A stretch of 64,000 bases of DNA from Margaritifera margaritifera (Eukaryota > Mollusca > Bivalvia > Unionida > Margaritiferidae): NCBI GenBank assembly GCA_029931535.1, contig JAQPZY010000702.1:62001-126000 (forward strand). The letters are read 5' to 3'. The translations under genes were made by a program, and so were the position numbers. Positions 48,341-59,644 of the stretch are shown here, one piece after another (within the stretch, counting starts at the first letter, position 1; each line of letters begins with the position of its first letter). Below the pieces are notes generated by a model. It was not told the origin of the DNA, made no database searches, and saw only the letters and a list, made by a program, of their open reading frames with translations.

Positions 48341-49382
48341 TACGAACAGCAACAGATCATTAATTATCATAATTGTTTCGCTTAAAACGTAATATCGCAC
48401 ATGGAAGTTAATCCTCTATATAATCAATTAAAAATTAAAGAATCACTACTGTCATTTAATCAGTTCATAAAGGAAACCAACTGATGTCTGTAAAGTACCT
48501 TTCATTAATTTAATTACATTGACTCGCTGGATTAAAATCAGAGTGATCCGCTAGTGAGGATCTGGTTTGAGACCTTGTTTGTTTTATGTGTTTTGATTTG
48601 CCGATAATTTGGTCGCTTAGCCCAATATGCAGTCAAACGGTAATAGAATGTGCGCATATGTGACAGTTATTACTGACCACCTCTATATAGGATGTAAATG
48701 TATACATGGAGAGGGGTATAATTAAGTATTCAGTACGCCCGGAGGGCATGAATGGCCAAATAAAGGTAGATATAGTGATTAAAGCATGAAAATAAGGACT
48801 TGCCCGACTTTTTTAAAATAGGAAAGAAGCACTTGTCCCCCATTGGCGACTGGAAAATTGTACTTGCCCGACTTCGAAAATGAATAGTCCTTGACGCCGT
48901 ACTATGGGATTTGCTCAGCCCTGACCTTAACTGGGGAAGATTATTCGCATGACCGCACTGTATCTAATCTTGAAAGACTATTCGCACATCCACCATGTAC
49001 ATAATTCAAGTAATTTGTAAAGTTTCGGGTACCTGATATGCGAAGGGTATTCACATGGTTGTGTACAGTATGCGTATCATGGATTATAGAAAATCCATGC
49101 TCCCACGTTGGACCTTAAAGCTTTTCCGCCTTGGACCGGATGTAGTGGTCATTGTGGTTTGCGCATGTCATGACTCGTATTGGACGGATTAAATTTTAAA
49201 AATGTATCATCCAGCTATTTTAAGGGAACGTGTACCAATTGACAGTTGGTGGTTATGGTAACTGTTTATAAAGAGCGGTTCCTAGAGTTCTCACTGGTTC
49301 ATAAAACTTTCATGAACTTCTGCTACTACGAACTGCAACTGCAAATCATTGATGGAATTTCCGAAAAATTTCTTAATTACTT
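48341..49382. other. No recognisable gene; ACTTGCCC repeat fragment
   Basis: AT-rich sequence. At 48735-48900 is a fragment with GGACTTGCCCGACTT, CACTTGTCCCCC and GTACTTGCCCGACTTCG, related to the 35.7 and 36.0 kb pair. Its outer words CAGTACGCC and GGCGTACT-like sequence could be decayed ends, but no target duplication is seen. Confidence 0.45.
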
Positions 49383-49790
49383 TTGAAAAAACTAAAGATA
49401 AATATCAAACTAAAAGTCAATAATCCATTTAGAATCTATCAGATAGACCGCATGTATAAAGATAATAATCGTGAGTCTATGAACCACATTCTTAAACAGA
49501 CAGTTGACTGCAAGACGAAAACGCTCACGGCATTTGTGCAACTGACACATGAATTAGTAACCGGACAATTCAGAAATCTGATGAGTGCTCTAGTATGCAC
49601 TGGAGATTTCCGGCTTGCCGACAGTCATAAACAATTTCAGTTGACAAAACAGACTGGATAAAAATGACAGAGCAACAACGCACAAACTTGTTCAAATTCT
49701 TTAGACGCCACATTGACATAAACACAAAATACATGGTTTCTACGGACGGTCAGACAACTGTTGTTGCATCAAGGACTAACTGACGAAAAC
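49383..49790 (+). pseudogene. C-terminal fragment of a MULE-like transposase, frameshifted
   Basis: The open frame 49383-49661 contains NPFRIYQIDRMYKDNN and RESMNHILKQ, followed by a helical stretch and CTGDFRLADSHKQF. In animal MULE-like transposases an ESMN-type block near the end carries the last acidic residue of the DDE triad, and helices plus a DW-x-KM-x-x-x-QR block follow. Here that block (DWIKMTEQQRTNLFKFF) is present in the next frame from about 49650 to 49780, so a single frameshift near 49650 splits the tail. The catalytic region upstream is missing. The family call is by motif memory only. Confidence 0.45.
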
Positions 49791-49944
49791 CTGGACAAAG
49801 GAAACTACAAATTAATGTACGAACTGTGACAATTACCGCTAAAACAAAAATATTTTCCTGAGATTTTCTTTGTCTATCATCATATATCCTGGCTTGTTAC
49901 AATGGCACTCTTAATCTCACTCTTGCATATACTGTCTTATATAC

Positions 49945-50100
49945 TTTTGGTACTTTGATACTTTTCGCTTTCATTCTGTGTGTGTATTTCGATTCGCCGT
50001 TTATCATACCTGTCCAATCAAGTAAAGAGTAAATAATTCGTATAAATGTAAATCAAAGTTTAATTTGCTTTTTATTATTATTCAAACAAATACAAACGAA
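49945..50100 (+). repeat. Direct repeat, left copy
   Basis: It contains CGCTTTCATTCTGTGTGTG, ACCTGTCCAATCAAGTA, AATAATTCGTAT and TTATTATTCAAACAAA in this order. The same order recurs at 52805-52995, on the other side of the 1.05-kb tandem duplication. Confidence 0.7.
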
Positions 50101-50740
50101 ACGAAACAATAATGTACGAACTGTGATAAATACTGCTAAAAGATCCAAACCTGAACATTGAAATATACTTCGGTAGAGATTTCGTCATAAACAGCTTGTG
50201 GTGTTTATATGTGAATCAGGCACATACTTGTTTTGGTTGGTTTTATTGGAATATATCAATTAAACACAAATGGTTAACGACAGACGGTCGACTTATTATT
50301 TTTCATACAAGCACTTATTACTTTCACAAAGAAGTCAACACTTTCCTCAACAAAAATACAAAACAAAAAACAAACTTGTATTGTCCTTTTACATTAAAAT
50401 GGACCTTGTCTGCATCATAGTCTTTTGAGAATCTAACATTCTGTCTAATGAATCCAAGATTCAACTTCAAAACCAGTTTACTTATTTTTGTGTCTTTGGG
50501 CATTAAATGAATTCTTTGTCAATTCTGAATCTTTTATGAATATCCCCCGTTCACATATTTCCAAGAAGAAGACTTTCTTAAGAACCTTACAATCAACTGT
50601 CATATCATCTAAAGCAGTATATAAGTACATGTTTCACTATTGTCAAATATTTGGAAACATTTTAAACAAAATTTAAATTTCATGCTATTTTTATTTGTCA
50701 AAAACAATATCATTAAAAGTTAAAAGTAAATATATAATAT

Positions 50741-51788
50741 ATCGTCCATCCACCTAACTTCGTTCTCATCCTTGAATTGTGCGCCATGTTTCTCGCCACC
50801 TAATGCGCTTGTTTCGAGATAATGACATCATCAACTGGGTCACCAACGTTCTTCAAGAGTGACAGGAAGTATTTAACAAGTAAAATCAAACAAAATGAGA
50901 TTTAAATAGGTAATTTCATGTAATTTAAAAAAATCAGAATGAAAATCTATATTTTGACTAATGCCTTATTTGTGTCATACATTTTCGCCTCGAATTTTAT
51001 ATTTTATGTTAAAGATAGGTCCGCTGATCACATGTTGTTTTTGTTTACATTTCTTGAACAGGAAAACCAACTTTGGGAATTTATACAACGGCAAAGCCAA
51101 TTTAAATATTTGGTTTTAATCACGTGGGGTTCTTTTACAACGTAAGCAAAATTTACACTGGAAATGTATATTCACTATGGACTTTTTCGTTTCAGTATTA
51201 TTTCATAATAAACATATATTCTACATCAAAAGACATTGAATCTATTATAATAAAATGTGTATCCATTCACCAGTGTCTATTTTAAAAAAATTCTCTCTCT
51301 ATATGTCTCTCTGTCTGTCTCTCTCAGTCTATTGATTCATGTATTTATATGGTAAAGAACAAGCAAGCAGTAATGTAAGTGCACAAACTGCATATAGAAT
51401 TACCGGAAAACAATGTCATTTTTAAATTTTATTTTTTTTATTAAAAAAACACGGAGACGCTATAAACTAATAATATCCATACCTTGGCATAACTGGCACA
51501 TTCCGGTCATATGCCACGTGACTTTTTAGTCAGTGTCACGAACCATGGACTCTATTTCGGAAATAAGTAAACTTACATGCGCTCGGAAAAACGGTAATTC
51601 TGAACTAATGTACATGAATGCCAACATTTTTTTAATGACGATTAAATGAAGTAGATATAGTTGAACACTTTCTATGGTTATTTGAATAGATTCTCACAAT
51701 ATTATAACGAACGTGTTGCAATTCATGTTAAGGGCCCGAAATATGGAGATTCGGGGATAAAGTCGGCAAATACTTTTGATACTTTGAT
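50741..51788 (+). repeat. Tandem duplication, unit 1 (1048 bp)
   Basis: It starts ATCGTCCATCC. It contains GCGCCATGTTTCTCG, AATGACATCATCAACTGGGT, a 68-codon open frame (50939-51145), a CT-rich stretch near 51290 and the block ACATTCCGGTCATATGCCACGTGA near 51500. Unit 2 follows directly. Unit 1 and 2 differ by about 6-8 per cent in the stretches compared by eye. Confidence 0.9.
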
Positions 51789-52800
51789 ATCGTCCACCCA
51801 GCTGACTTCGTTCTAATCCTTTAATCGTGCGCCATGTTTCTCGCGACCTAATGCGCTTGTTTCAAGATAATGACATCATCAACTGGGTCACCAGGGTTCT
51901 TCAAGAGTGACAGGAAGTATTTAACAAGTAAAATCAAACAAAATGAGATTCAAATAGGTAATTTCAATTAATTGTAAAAATAAATCAGAATGAAAATCTA
52001 TATTTTGACTAATGCCTTATTTGTGTCATACATGTTCGCTTCGAATTATGTATTATATGTTAAAGATAGGTCCGCTGATCACACGTTGGCTTTGTTTACA
52101 TTTCTTCAACACGAAAACCCACTTTGGGAATTTATACAACGACAAAGCCAATTTAAATATTTGGTTTTAATCATGTGGTGTCCTTATACAGCGTAAGAAA
52201 AACGTACACTGGAAATGTATATTCACTATGGATTTTTTCGTTTTATTATTATTTCATACAAAATATATATTCTACATCAAAAGACATTAAATCTATTATA
52301 ATAAAATGTGTATCCATTCACCAGTGTCTATTTTTAAATTTCTCTCTCCCTCTGTCTCTCTGTCTCTGTCTCTCTCTCAGTCTATTTATTCGTGTATTTA
52401 TATGGTAAAGAACAAACAAGCAGTAATGTAAGTGCACAAACTGCATATAGAAATAACGGGATAAAAATTCCGTTTTTAATTTTTATTTTTAATTTCAAAA
52501 ACACGGAGACGCTATAAACTCATAATATCTATACCTTGGCCCTACTGGCACATTCCGGTCATATGCCACGTGAGTTTTTGGCCAGTGGCACGAACCATTG
52601 ATGCACTTTCGGAAATAAGTAAACTTACACATGCTCGGAAAACGGTAGTTCTGAACTAATGTACATGAATGCCAAAGATTTTTTACGATGATTAAATGAA
52701 GAAGATATAGTTGAACAATTTCTATTTTTATTTGAATCGATTCTCTCAATATTATAATGAACGCGCTACAATTCACGTTTAGGGCACGAAATATGGCGTT
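51789..52800 (+). repeat. Tandem duplication, unit 2
   Basis: It starts ATCGTCCACCC and is collinear with unit 1, including a 68-codon open frame at 51990-52196 without indels relative to the frame of unit 1. Similarity ends near 52800, after GAAATATGGCG. The open frame at 52495-52845 on the - strand is not preserved in unit 1. Confidence 0.9.
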
Positions 52801-52804
52801 TCGA

Positions 52805-52995
52805 GAATTCTTTTCACTTTCATTCTGTGTATATATTAGTACCATTTGACTTTTATCAGATCTGTCGAATCAAGTACGACCGAGTGACGTCATTACATGA
52901 ATTGTACTATAAATAAGAAAAAAGGAAATAATTCGTATCAAAATCACACAAATCATATTTTATTTTGCTTTACATTATTATTCAAACAAAAACAA
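52805..52995 (+). repeat. Direct repeat, right copy
   Basis: CACTTTCATTCTGTGTATAT, ATCTGTCGAATCAAGTA, AATAATTCGTAT and TTATTATTCAAACAAA occur in the same order as at 49945-50100, with a 40-bp insertion (ACCGAGTGACGTCATTACATG region). Confidence 0.65.
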
Positions 52996-53935
52996 ATCAT
53001 AATTCCTGTGTACACCAATATATACACAGAGAACATGTAAACACATGTGTATTTCGGTGTATTTCAGTGTTTCAGTGTATTTCGATGTTTCTAGTAACCC
53101 CAGAATGGGGGGGGGGGGCATTATTACCTTCAATTCAAAGATTACTCCAAACATTCTGCACTGATAGCAAATTTGAAATCCTGGATCAGAAACACCCCTG
53201 TATTTGCCATGGACATTGGCCTACTCACTGCTCTGCACGCTCATCCATATTAAAATTTCCTGGATTAAGGGTACAAAATTCCTCCCGACTTTCAACTAAA
53301 ATTTAGGCTTAATGATGGAAACTTTCAACACAAGCAACGGTCACATAGACTATATAGTCAGTCAAATCGCATGATCTACCAACCTCTCCCATACTTGGGT
53401 AAACTCTTTCTACACTGCTAAATCCCTGTTACATCTGCACATCCCTACATTACATTATATTCATTACCATGCGCTTTCCATAACTAAATGGCAAACCCAC
53501 CATCATTTTGAACAATATACAAGTCAGCTTGTCCGGAAGCTGACTAGAAGCATGCGCAGCACACGAGAATGTATGACTTCGGGGTTTAACCTAGAAGTGG
53601 GGCAACATCTAGCCAATATGAATGGTTATAATATTTCACATTATTTCGGATAACGGTTCGATACGTAACAACGATGATGATAAAAAAGAAAATTAAAATC
53701 TACTTTAGTCATGTAAATATGCACGCTATCAACAGAGATATACATAGTATGCATGATAATGAAGGTTGAATCGCGAATATACATAAAAACTTAAAATTTG
53801 GAACATCTCAGCATCCTTTCAAATAAACTTGGTTTAAAAATAAGTTTTAACCTTATTACTATCCCATTTATAATTACGAAGTGGCTAATACACTTTTCTT
53901 TTCATAGAAATAGTAGGAAATATTGTTTTACTTTT
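52996..53935. other. No recognisable gene
   Basis: AT-rich sequence with a G run at 53107-53118; short repeats of GTATTTC(A/G)GTG near 53050-53085. Nothing else recognised. Confidence 0.5.
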
Positions 53936-54170
53936 GGGTGACTCTAGATATATCCTCTGGGCGACAGCTGTCGCCAAAAGGTTGTTTGTCTGTCGACCAA
54001 TGGTAGCATTTAACCCTGGCCACACTTTCAGTGATGTAACACTGACTGCAATTGCTCACAACCCCAACTGGAGTTCCGAAACCAGGAAAGAAAAAGAATG
54101 TTACTGGATACGCTGCCTGATGACACTGAAACCAAGCTTCTTGAACCAAGAAGACTCCTAAAGGACAGCC
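53936..54170 (+). pseudogene. Possible GIY-YIG endonuclease fragment (Penelope-like element)
   Basis: An open frame (53934-54161) contains PGHTFSDVTLTAIAHNP and then TRKEKECYWIRCLMTLKPSF. A Pro-Gly-His-x-x-x-D block followed by RKEKE-x-xWI-x-x-L-x-T-x-x-P-x-x-xN is how the C-terminal half of GIY-YIG nuclease domains in Penelope-like elements and some other retroelements reads. The GIY and YIG strands themselves are not seen upstream. It is too short for a firm call. The complementary strand is also open over this stretch. Confidence 0.35.
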
Positions 54171-54370
54171 ACACGCAAATAAAATCATCATCTGTCTACA
54201 GCCCACCACTTTTTAAACTAAATAATTCATTCGTTTTGCTAATTACTCACTCACTCACCTATTGTTACTACTGTTTTTTGTAGTTCTTCATGATGTTATT
54301 ATAACCATGGTTATTACTCTAATGACAGAAACAATGAAATATTCGGAACATATTTTGCGGTTACACCACT

Positions 54371-55282
54371 TGTTACGGAATTATATATCATTTTTCTTTC
54401 AATAATGGTATAGTTTATTAGTTTATGATCTCTGTTCTTTGTCTAACAGCTGTCGTCTTGCCGTGAGTACACATACGGTAAATTGGATCAATATTTCACT
54501 GAAGCATTAGTGATGTTTCGTGAACCAGCGCGTGAGGGTATGAACTTCTGACTAGATTCTATGATTCATTTTAGAGTCAATATTTTATTGACTGTTAATA
54601 ACGTCAAGGCACAAGTACTTTGGTGATGTCACGCATAACCTAGTTTCTGATTGGTTCGGAGAGGGTTGTAATTTAGAAGGAAATTATTTCGAAATACCCA
54701 GTTGTTTATCAAAGACGTAGTATGGGTTTTATTTCGATTCTGCGTAGTAAGAGACTATATAATAGGATTTATAACAGCATTCTAGCATTCTTCATAGCTA
54801 CACTGGATTGAGAGGTCATAAACGAATTTGGTTCATTTTGTGTGTGGATATTCTACTTTTGTGATATATATCATCACACAGTACATTATGGATTAGTACT
54901 GTTTTCTTAAACATTAATAATTATACAGCTCCGTTGAATTATCGGAAACATTTCTAGAACTTGTGTTATTCCATATTCACAAGGACTATTTGGAATTTAT
55001 AAAACTTGGATATAACTGATGATTCTTATTGACGTATCAGTACTGTGAAGGTTTCATTCGGAATCTACCTCATTCGGAATATTTGGATTAACTTCCGGAT
55101 CAGTGAACTTTAGAACAATATAGGTCTTTTAAGGATATTCTATACTATAAGTTATTTTTAATTCTTTCACTTTTATTGTTTGTTAAAATATTTTAATATT
55201 TTAGGAAATTTAATATTTGTATTTTAAATCTTGAAAGCTTGTTTGAGTCTTTTCTTTTGTTACATTACCCCTAGTCGTAACA
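54371..55282 (+). mobile_element. Probable LTR with TGTTACGG start and GTCGTAACA end
   Basis: It begins TGTTACGGAATTAT and ends CCCTAGTCGTAACA, TG...CA with short inverted ends (TGTTACG and CGTAACA are exact inverted repeats). A TATA-like GACTATATAATAGG lies near 54752. The flanking 5-mers (CCACT and CACGT) do not match, so insertion boundaries are unproven. A relative of the end (GTTACATA, then ACCTAGAGTCGTAACA) is found at 62845-62876. Confidence 0.5.
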
Positions 55283-55359
55283 CACGTTACATTAATAAAC
55301 AGATGGCGCAATAGCTCATTACTTTCTAGGTCAATAACAACTGGTTTGCAACATCATCA

Positions 55360-55692
55360 GTTACGTTGAAGCCAACTAGGCGAAACGTCAAACGTTTTCA
55401 AGCTTTAATTACACGAGAGATAGTTATGTAAACTTTTCTAATTTCAACGCCGTTTTGTGTTTATTGTCTGTCTTGTCTCTGTTTTGTGTTTGCCTTTGAC
55501 AAAGACTCAGTGAGACTCGAAAGCGCTAAAGCTAGTTAAAAACAAGTTGTGCACTGTTCGTTGTCAGTGTGTTGCATTTATCTAATCAATCCCTGATACA
55601 CGCGATCCCTTGTTGGATCCATTGCACTTCAAAGACCTGTTATTCGCCATATGATTTGTATTCTTTATATATATAAAATTCTTTGTTTATAT

Positions 55693-55757
<65 letters not shown>

Positions 55758-55870
55758 CAAAAGTTTTAAATTGCAAAGTCTTTCTGATATTATGTCTGTA
55801 TATATAACAGCGCAAATTCAAAATGGTTTTCCAACGTTTCGAGCTAAACAAGCTCTTTGTCAGGGGAATA
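55360..55870. other. Cluster of hammerhead-like hairpins around a TA array
   Basis: There are three GAAA-containing hairpins. At 55363-55390 (+) ACGTT-GAA-GCC...GGC-GAAACGT is a nested inverted repeat. At 55494-55525 (+) is TTGACAAAGACTC...CTCGAAAGC. At 55831-55866 (-) is CTGACAAAGAGC...GCTCGAAACGTTGG. The last differs from the hammerhead core CUGANGA...GAAA by one base. The hammerhead stem I/III partners were not resolved. Such motifs are known in Penelope-like element ends. Confidence 0.4.
55697..55754. repeat. (TA)n microsatellite
   Basis: About 29 TA units between the second and third hammerhead-like hairpins. Confidence 0.95.
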
Positions 55871-55899
55871 ATGGAATGCCTGAATGTTAAAGAGAAATT

Positions 55900-56440
55900 A
55901 ATCGTTATTCTGAAGTATAAAGCATGTTAGCTGTCCCTCCGTGGGTTTGGGAGTGATGACCATTCAGAAAATCTTCTGCCCAAACCTTGGCCATTGCTGA
56001 TGCAAGCATCGCCGGAAGGAATGATACCAGTGCCTTATCTATGCTAAAGCAAACTAAACTGCAGTTTTAACAGTTGAATAGCATTTCTGTTTACAAACCT
56101 CAAACTTCGCTATCATAATCCTGGAAACACAATAGTGCCAAAAAGATCAGATACGAGAATTTATCGTAAATTAATAATTTAAAAAGAAACCAATATTTAT
56201 GGAGTTTATGAAACGTTTTACTAACATTTCCGCTTTTTTACGCTAAGGAGAACGACCTAGTCTTATTTATACCTACGTGAATTGCTTTACGATCTCAACA
56301 GTTAAGATTCCATTTTTAAACTCTTGATCTTGTAGCAGTAAATCCTTTTGAATATTGCTACATTAGAGTCTTCAATACTGACAAAGACCTACTATTATCG
56401 ACTATAATTACACATAGGATCCAAACCAAATTACAAATAT
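55900..56440 (+). repeat. Direct repeat of about 520 bp, left copy
   Basis: From GTCCCTCCGTGGGTTTGG to ATCCAAACCAAATTACAAA this copy is collinear with 63418-64000: shared blocks include GACCATTCAGAAAATCT, CCATTGCTGATGCA, TTGAATAGCATTTC/CTGAATAGCATTTC, TTTATCGTAAATTAATAATT and ATATTTATGGAGT. It is not coding. Confidence 0.85.
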
Positions 56441-59396
56441 ATTTTACTTTGAGCCACGTTCACAACATCATCGGTATATTTTTCAAATAAGGTTTTTCTA
56501 CACCTTTAGACACCTAATCCATCTCTATATCCTAATATCATATAAATGATAAAATAAAAATAGCAACAAAAAAAAAAAAAAAAAAAACACACACAAACAA
56601 ACTAAAATTGCAATTGACTTACACCAGTATCATATATCAAAGGATAGGAAAAGTTACAATTGTTCAAAACGTAAGAATAGTTTGGTTTATACACTGGTCT
56701 TATAGTATGGAAAGGTTTTCCCCTTATTTCCAATTATATAAGATTGAACGATAATTTCTATCTAAAATATAATCACAAGCGTTAGTAAAATCTAGAAAGT
56801 GCACAATTTAGTTTGTCACCTTTATTTTTATAAAGTGTTTTAATCAAATAATGCAAAATATGCAATACAAAAAATCAATTATTGACTAATTCCTTTCATA
56901 TTATCACGACACGTCTTGTGTTGTATTCCATAAGCTTAAAAGTAAAATCATAACCAGAATTCATTGTACTTATACCAAATTTAAAAACTGTTGTGAGCTA
57001 CGTTGTAATAACCTTAGGTTTCCACCCAATTATTGAGTCTGTTATTTTGAGAGGTTTTGTTACTAATTTACCCATAAGTGCTTAAAAGTATTATATGTCT
57101 GTTATTTTGTAGATTATATGCGTTTCCTACTCGAGTTGTGGGGCTTAATACCCTTTTGACTGTACCTTTAAAAAAAAGGTATAAAAATAGTATATAGTAT
57201 TACAAAGTACACTATTCAAGTAAATTTCTGCAACATTGACTATATCTTCTTTGAGGTTAAATAGGGGATCATCACGGTTAATGACAATTTTAAAATCGTA
57301 CAAATTGCTCGGGTTTAATTGTTATCTATCACAGGTATGCAAATCGTTAATTAGTCTTTCTAGTCTACACTAACACCTGCCCATTTACATGGGTATCGTG
57401 TTCTCTGTAATGATTTAAATTATGTTTATATAATATATACGTTTGCCCCCACATTCAACATTATACGATGGTGTATGTTTGGGTTAATTTGGTTCATTCA
57501 CAGTTTCTTGTCTACAACTTGCTTTGGTAAGCAACGTCACATAAAATCTGACTGATATCACTGACAACAAAAAGAATTCAATAATCATTAATGACGCTAT
57601 AATTAACAACTAGTATTGTTTTAAAAGTATTAAGTTTGTATACATTGTATTAATGTCTCAATCTGGATAAAGAGAGGGAGTCACACTTTTTTATATCTAT
57701 TATTCTAACCCATCAGGATCAAAACAAAATGTTAGGTGTTTATTTAAGGCATTTTGTGGACAAATATATCTATCACCAATATAATTATCATTATTACTGA
57801 CTTTGCACCTTTGATAGTCACATATATCTTCGATTAAGACATATTACAAGAGAATGTCACTTAATCTCGTTTACCTACGTAATGGTCGCTACTGTTAAAC
57901 AGGTATGTAATGTAACCAAAGTCCTCTTGCTGTTACAAGTGTGCTACAGCATTTTACTACTGGATAAGCAAACATTTAATGTTGTTATTTTACACAAGTT
58001 CTACTACATGATGCTTCACTAAAGAAAACCCCTTAAAATGAAATACCAGCATCTCTTTGATAGGCATAGTTAATATTTACAGCTTCCACTTTTTCATTCA
58101 TTATGGATTAGGAACGTCTTGAATATTTTCACTCAGAATGTCATACAATGCATGTAAATCCAAGATGGAAGCGACAAGAAAGTGACAAGGTAGGTAACTC
58201 CTTATTGCTAAAAAACGAAAATCTGTTCAAAGACAAAGGGACACTTTTTCTTACATTTAGACTCACTGCCAAATGACCACATGGTAGCTACGGAGTAGTA
58301 GTGGGGGTATTTTACAAACAGACAAAATAAAAGATAAACTGCACAATGAAATACTCGTCTGCTAGTACTTTTTCGGACTTATACTACAACAAAATAATTG
58401 TCATTCCATAAGAAGCGACAACGGGTAGAATTCAGAAACCGTTAATGCACAATTTAAGTGAGGCGCGTTATGAACCTATTGATCTGAATTTACAAGCTAT
58501 TTAAAGCATTATCTATAATTAGCTTCAGAATCTGTTATTGTTACCAATTCTGATAAACTAGATTTCCCCGGTGTGAGTAACCTTTAAATAATAGCCACTA
58601 TATGACTACTATTACACACACGGTTCATTCACGCGTAACCAACTGAACCAGTTCAAAAATATAAATACTGGAGTTACTAATACACATAGACATGATTATA
58701 TTCTGTAAATAAATATATTTGAGCTAAATTAAAAATAACAAAATGTAGGTGTAAAGAAAACTAGAAAGGAATAATTAGATAATATGTTAAGTATATAGAT
58801 TTTTACACTAGTATTTTGACTTCAATGTAAATGAATTTATATCTATTCCATGACTTCAAATACATCTCTCCAGAGAATGGGCTATGCGATGATGTTTTGC
58901 AACATAAATATTATAGAAGGTTCATCGCTGAGGCACCGGTCATAACCGTGGCAGAAGTTCAAACAGGAAATACACAATTGAAGGTGCACTGAAGGTTTGC
59001 CACGAGAAGGTACACCGTATAACGTGGCCGAAGGTACAAGGTGCTAAAGATGCACGATACCACACAACGAAGGTACAGTCATGTCAGATAACTCTACCAA
59101 GGTTCTTTCAGTAGTATAAGGCGCACTCATTACAAATTTTCCATGGTGCAAAGACAAGACTAAATGGGTGAAGCTGCTACCCAGAAGGTGCGCAACCTGA
59201 CGTAAGTATGATTACACTCAGTATATATCATAGTGTGCATTGGCCCAGCATAAATATATAATCTGGAAGGTGCACACGCTATTAAAGTAGGCTCCAGCCT
59301 TCCATATAAACAGAGTAAGTTTCGAAGGTGTGCAAATAACCGCGTTGAGGGTTTAGTGCATCAATCACAACATTTTCTGGAGATAATCATACTCAA
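56441..59396. other. No recognisable gene; A-run and short repeat pieces
   Basis: AT-rich. An A run lies at 56568-56587. Positions about 57465-57600 are similar to 60650-60780 (ACAACTTG, AACGTCACATA/AACGTTACATA, TCACTGA(C/T)AAC). A cluster of GAAGGT(G/A)CA words lies at 58980-59335. Nothing gene-like recognised. Confidence 0.5.
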
Positions 59397-59644
59397 TGTT
59401 TATACAGTGACGGATTTATGATTTTGCCGCCACTAGGCACTGTCAAAGTTGCCGCCCCCTCCCCCCCCCACCCCCCTCCGCGGAAAAAAGTCTTAAAACA
59501 AAAACCTTTAAAAACCTTTACGCCTTGAAATAATGGCAACATGTAACTGGAGCAGTTCTTTAAAGTCTGCCCCCCCCCCCTGAAGTTTGCCGCCCTAGGC
59601 AGCTGCCTTCTCTGCCTAATGGGAAATATGCCACTGTGTGTATA
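59397..59644. mobile_element. hAT-type MITE with 8-bp target duplication
   Basis: The element (59405-59636, 232 bp) begins CAGTGACGGATTTATG and its opposite end reads, in reverse complement, CAGTGGCATATTTCCC. CAGTG-type ends are characteristic of hAT elements. The subterminal GCCGCC...CTAGGC words are also inverted near both ends. It is flanked by TGTTTATA (59397-59404) and TGTGTATA (59637-59644), a 7/8 match to the 8-bp duplication expected for hAT. It has no coding capacity. C runs inside are low-complexity. Confidence 0.8.

Noticed and set aside
50939..52196. Pair of 68-codon frames as a duplicated gene
   Set aside because: Replacement changes dominate and divergence equals that of the flanks; no sign of coding constraint.
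52495..52845. 116-codon - strand frame
   Set aside because: Interrupted in the homologous place of the first tandem unit, so not conserved.
53928..54209. 93-codon - strand frame
   Set aside because: Antisense to the GIY-YIG-like frame, which has the better motif support.
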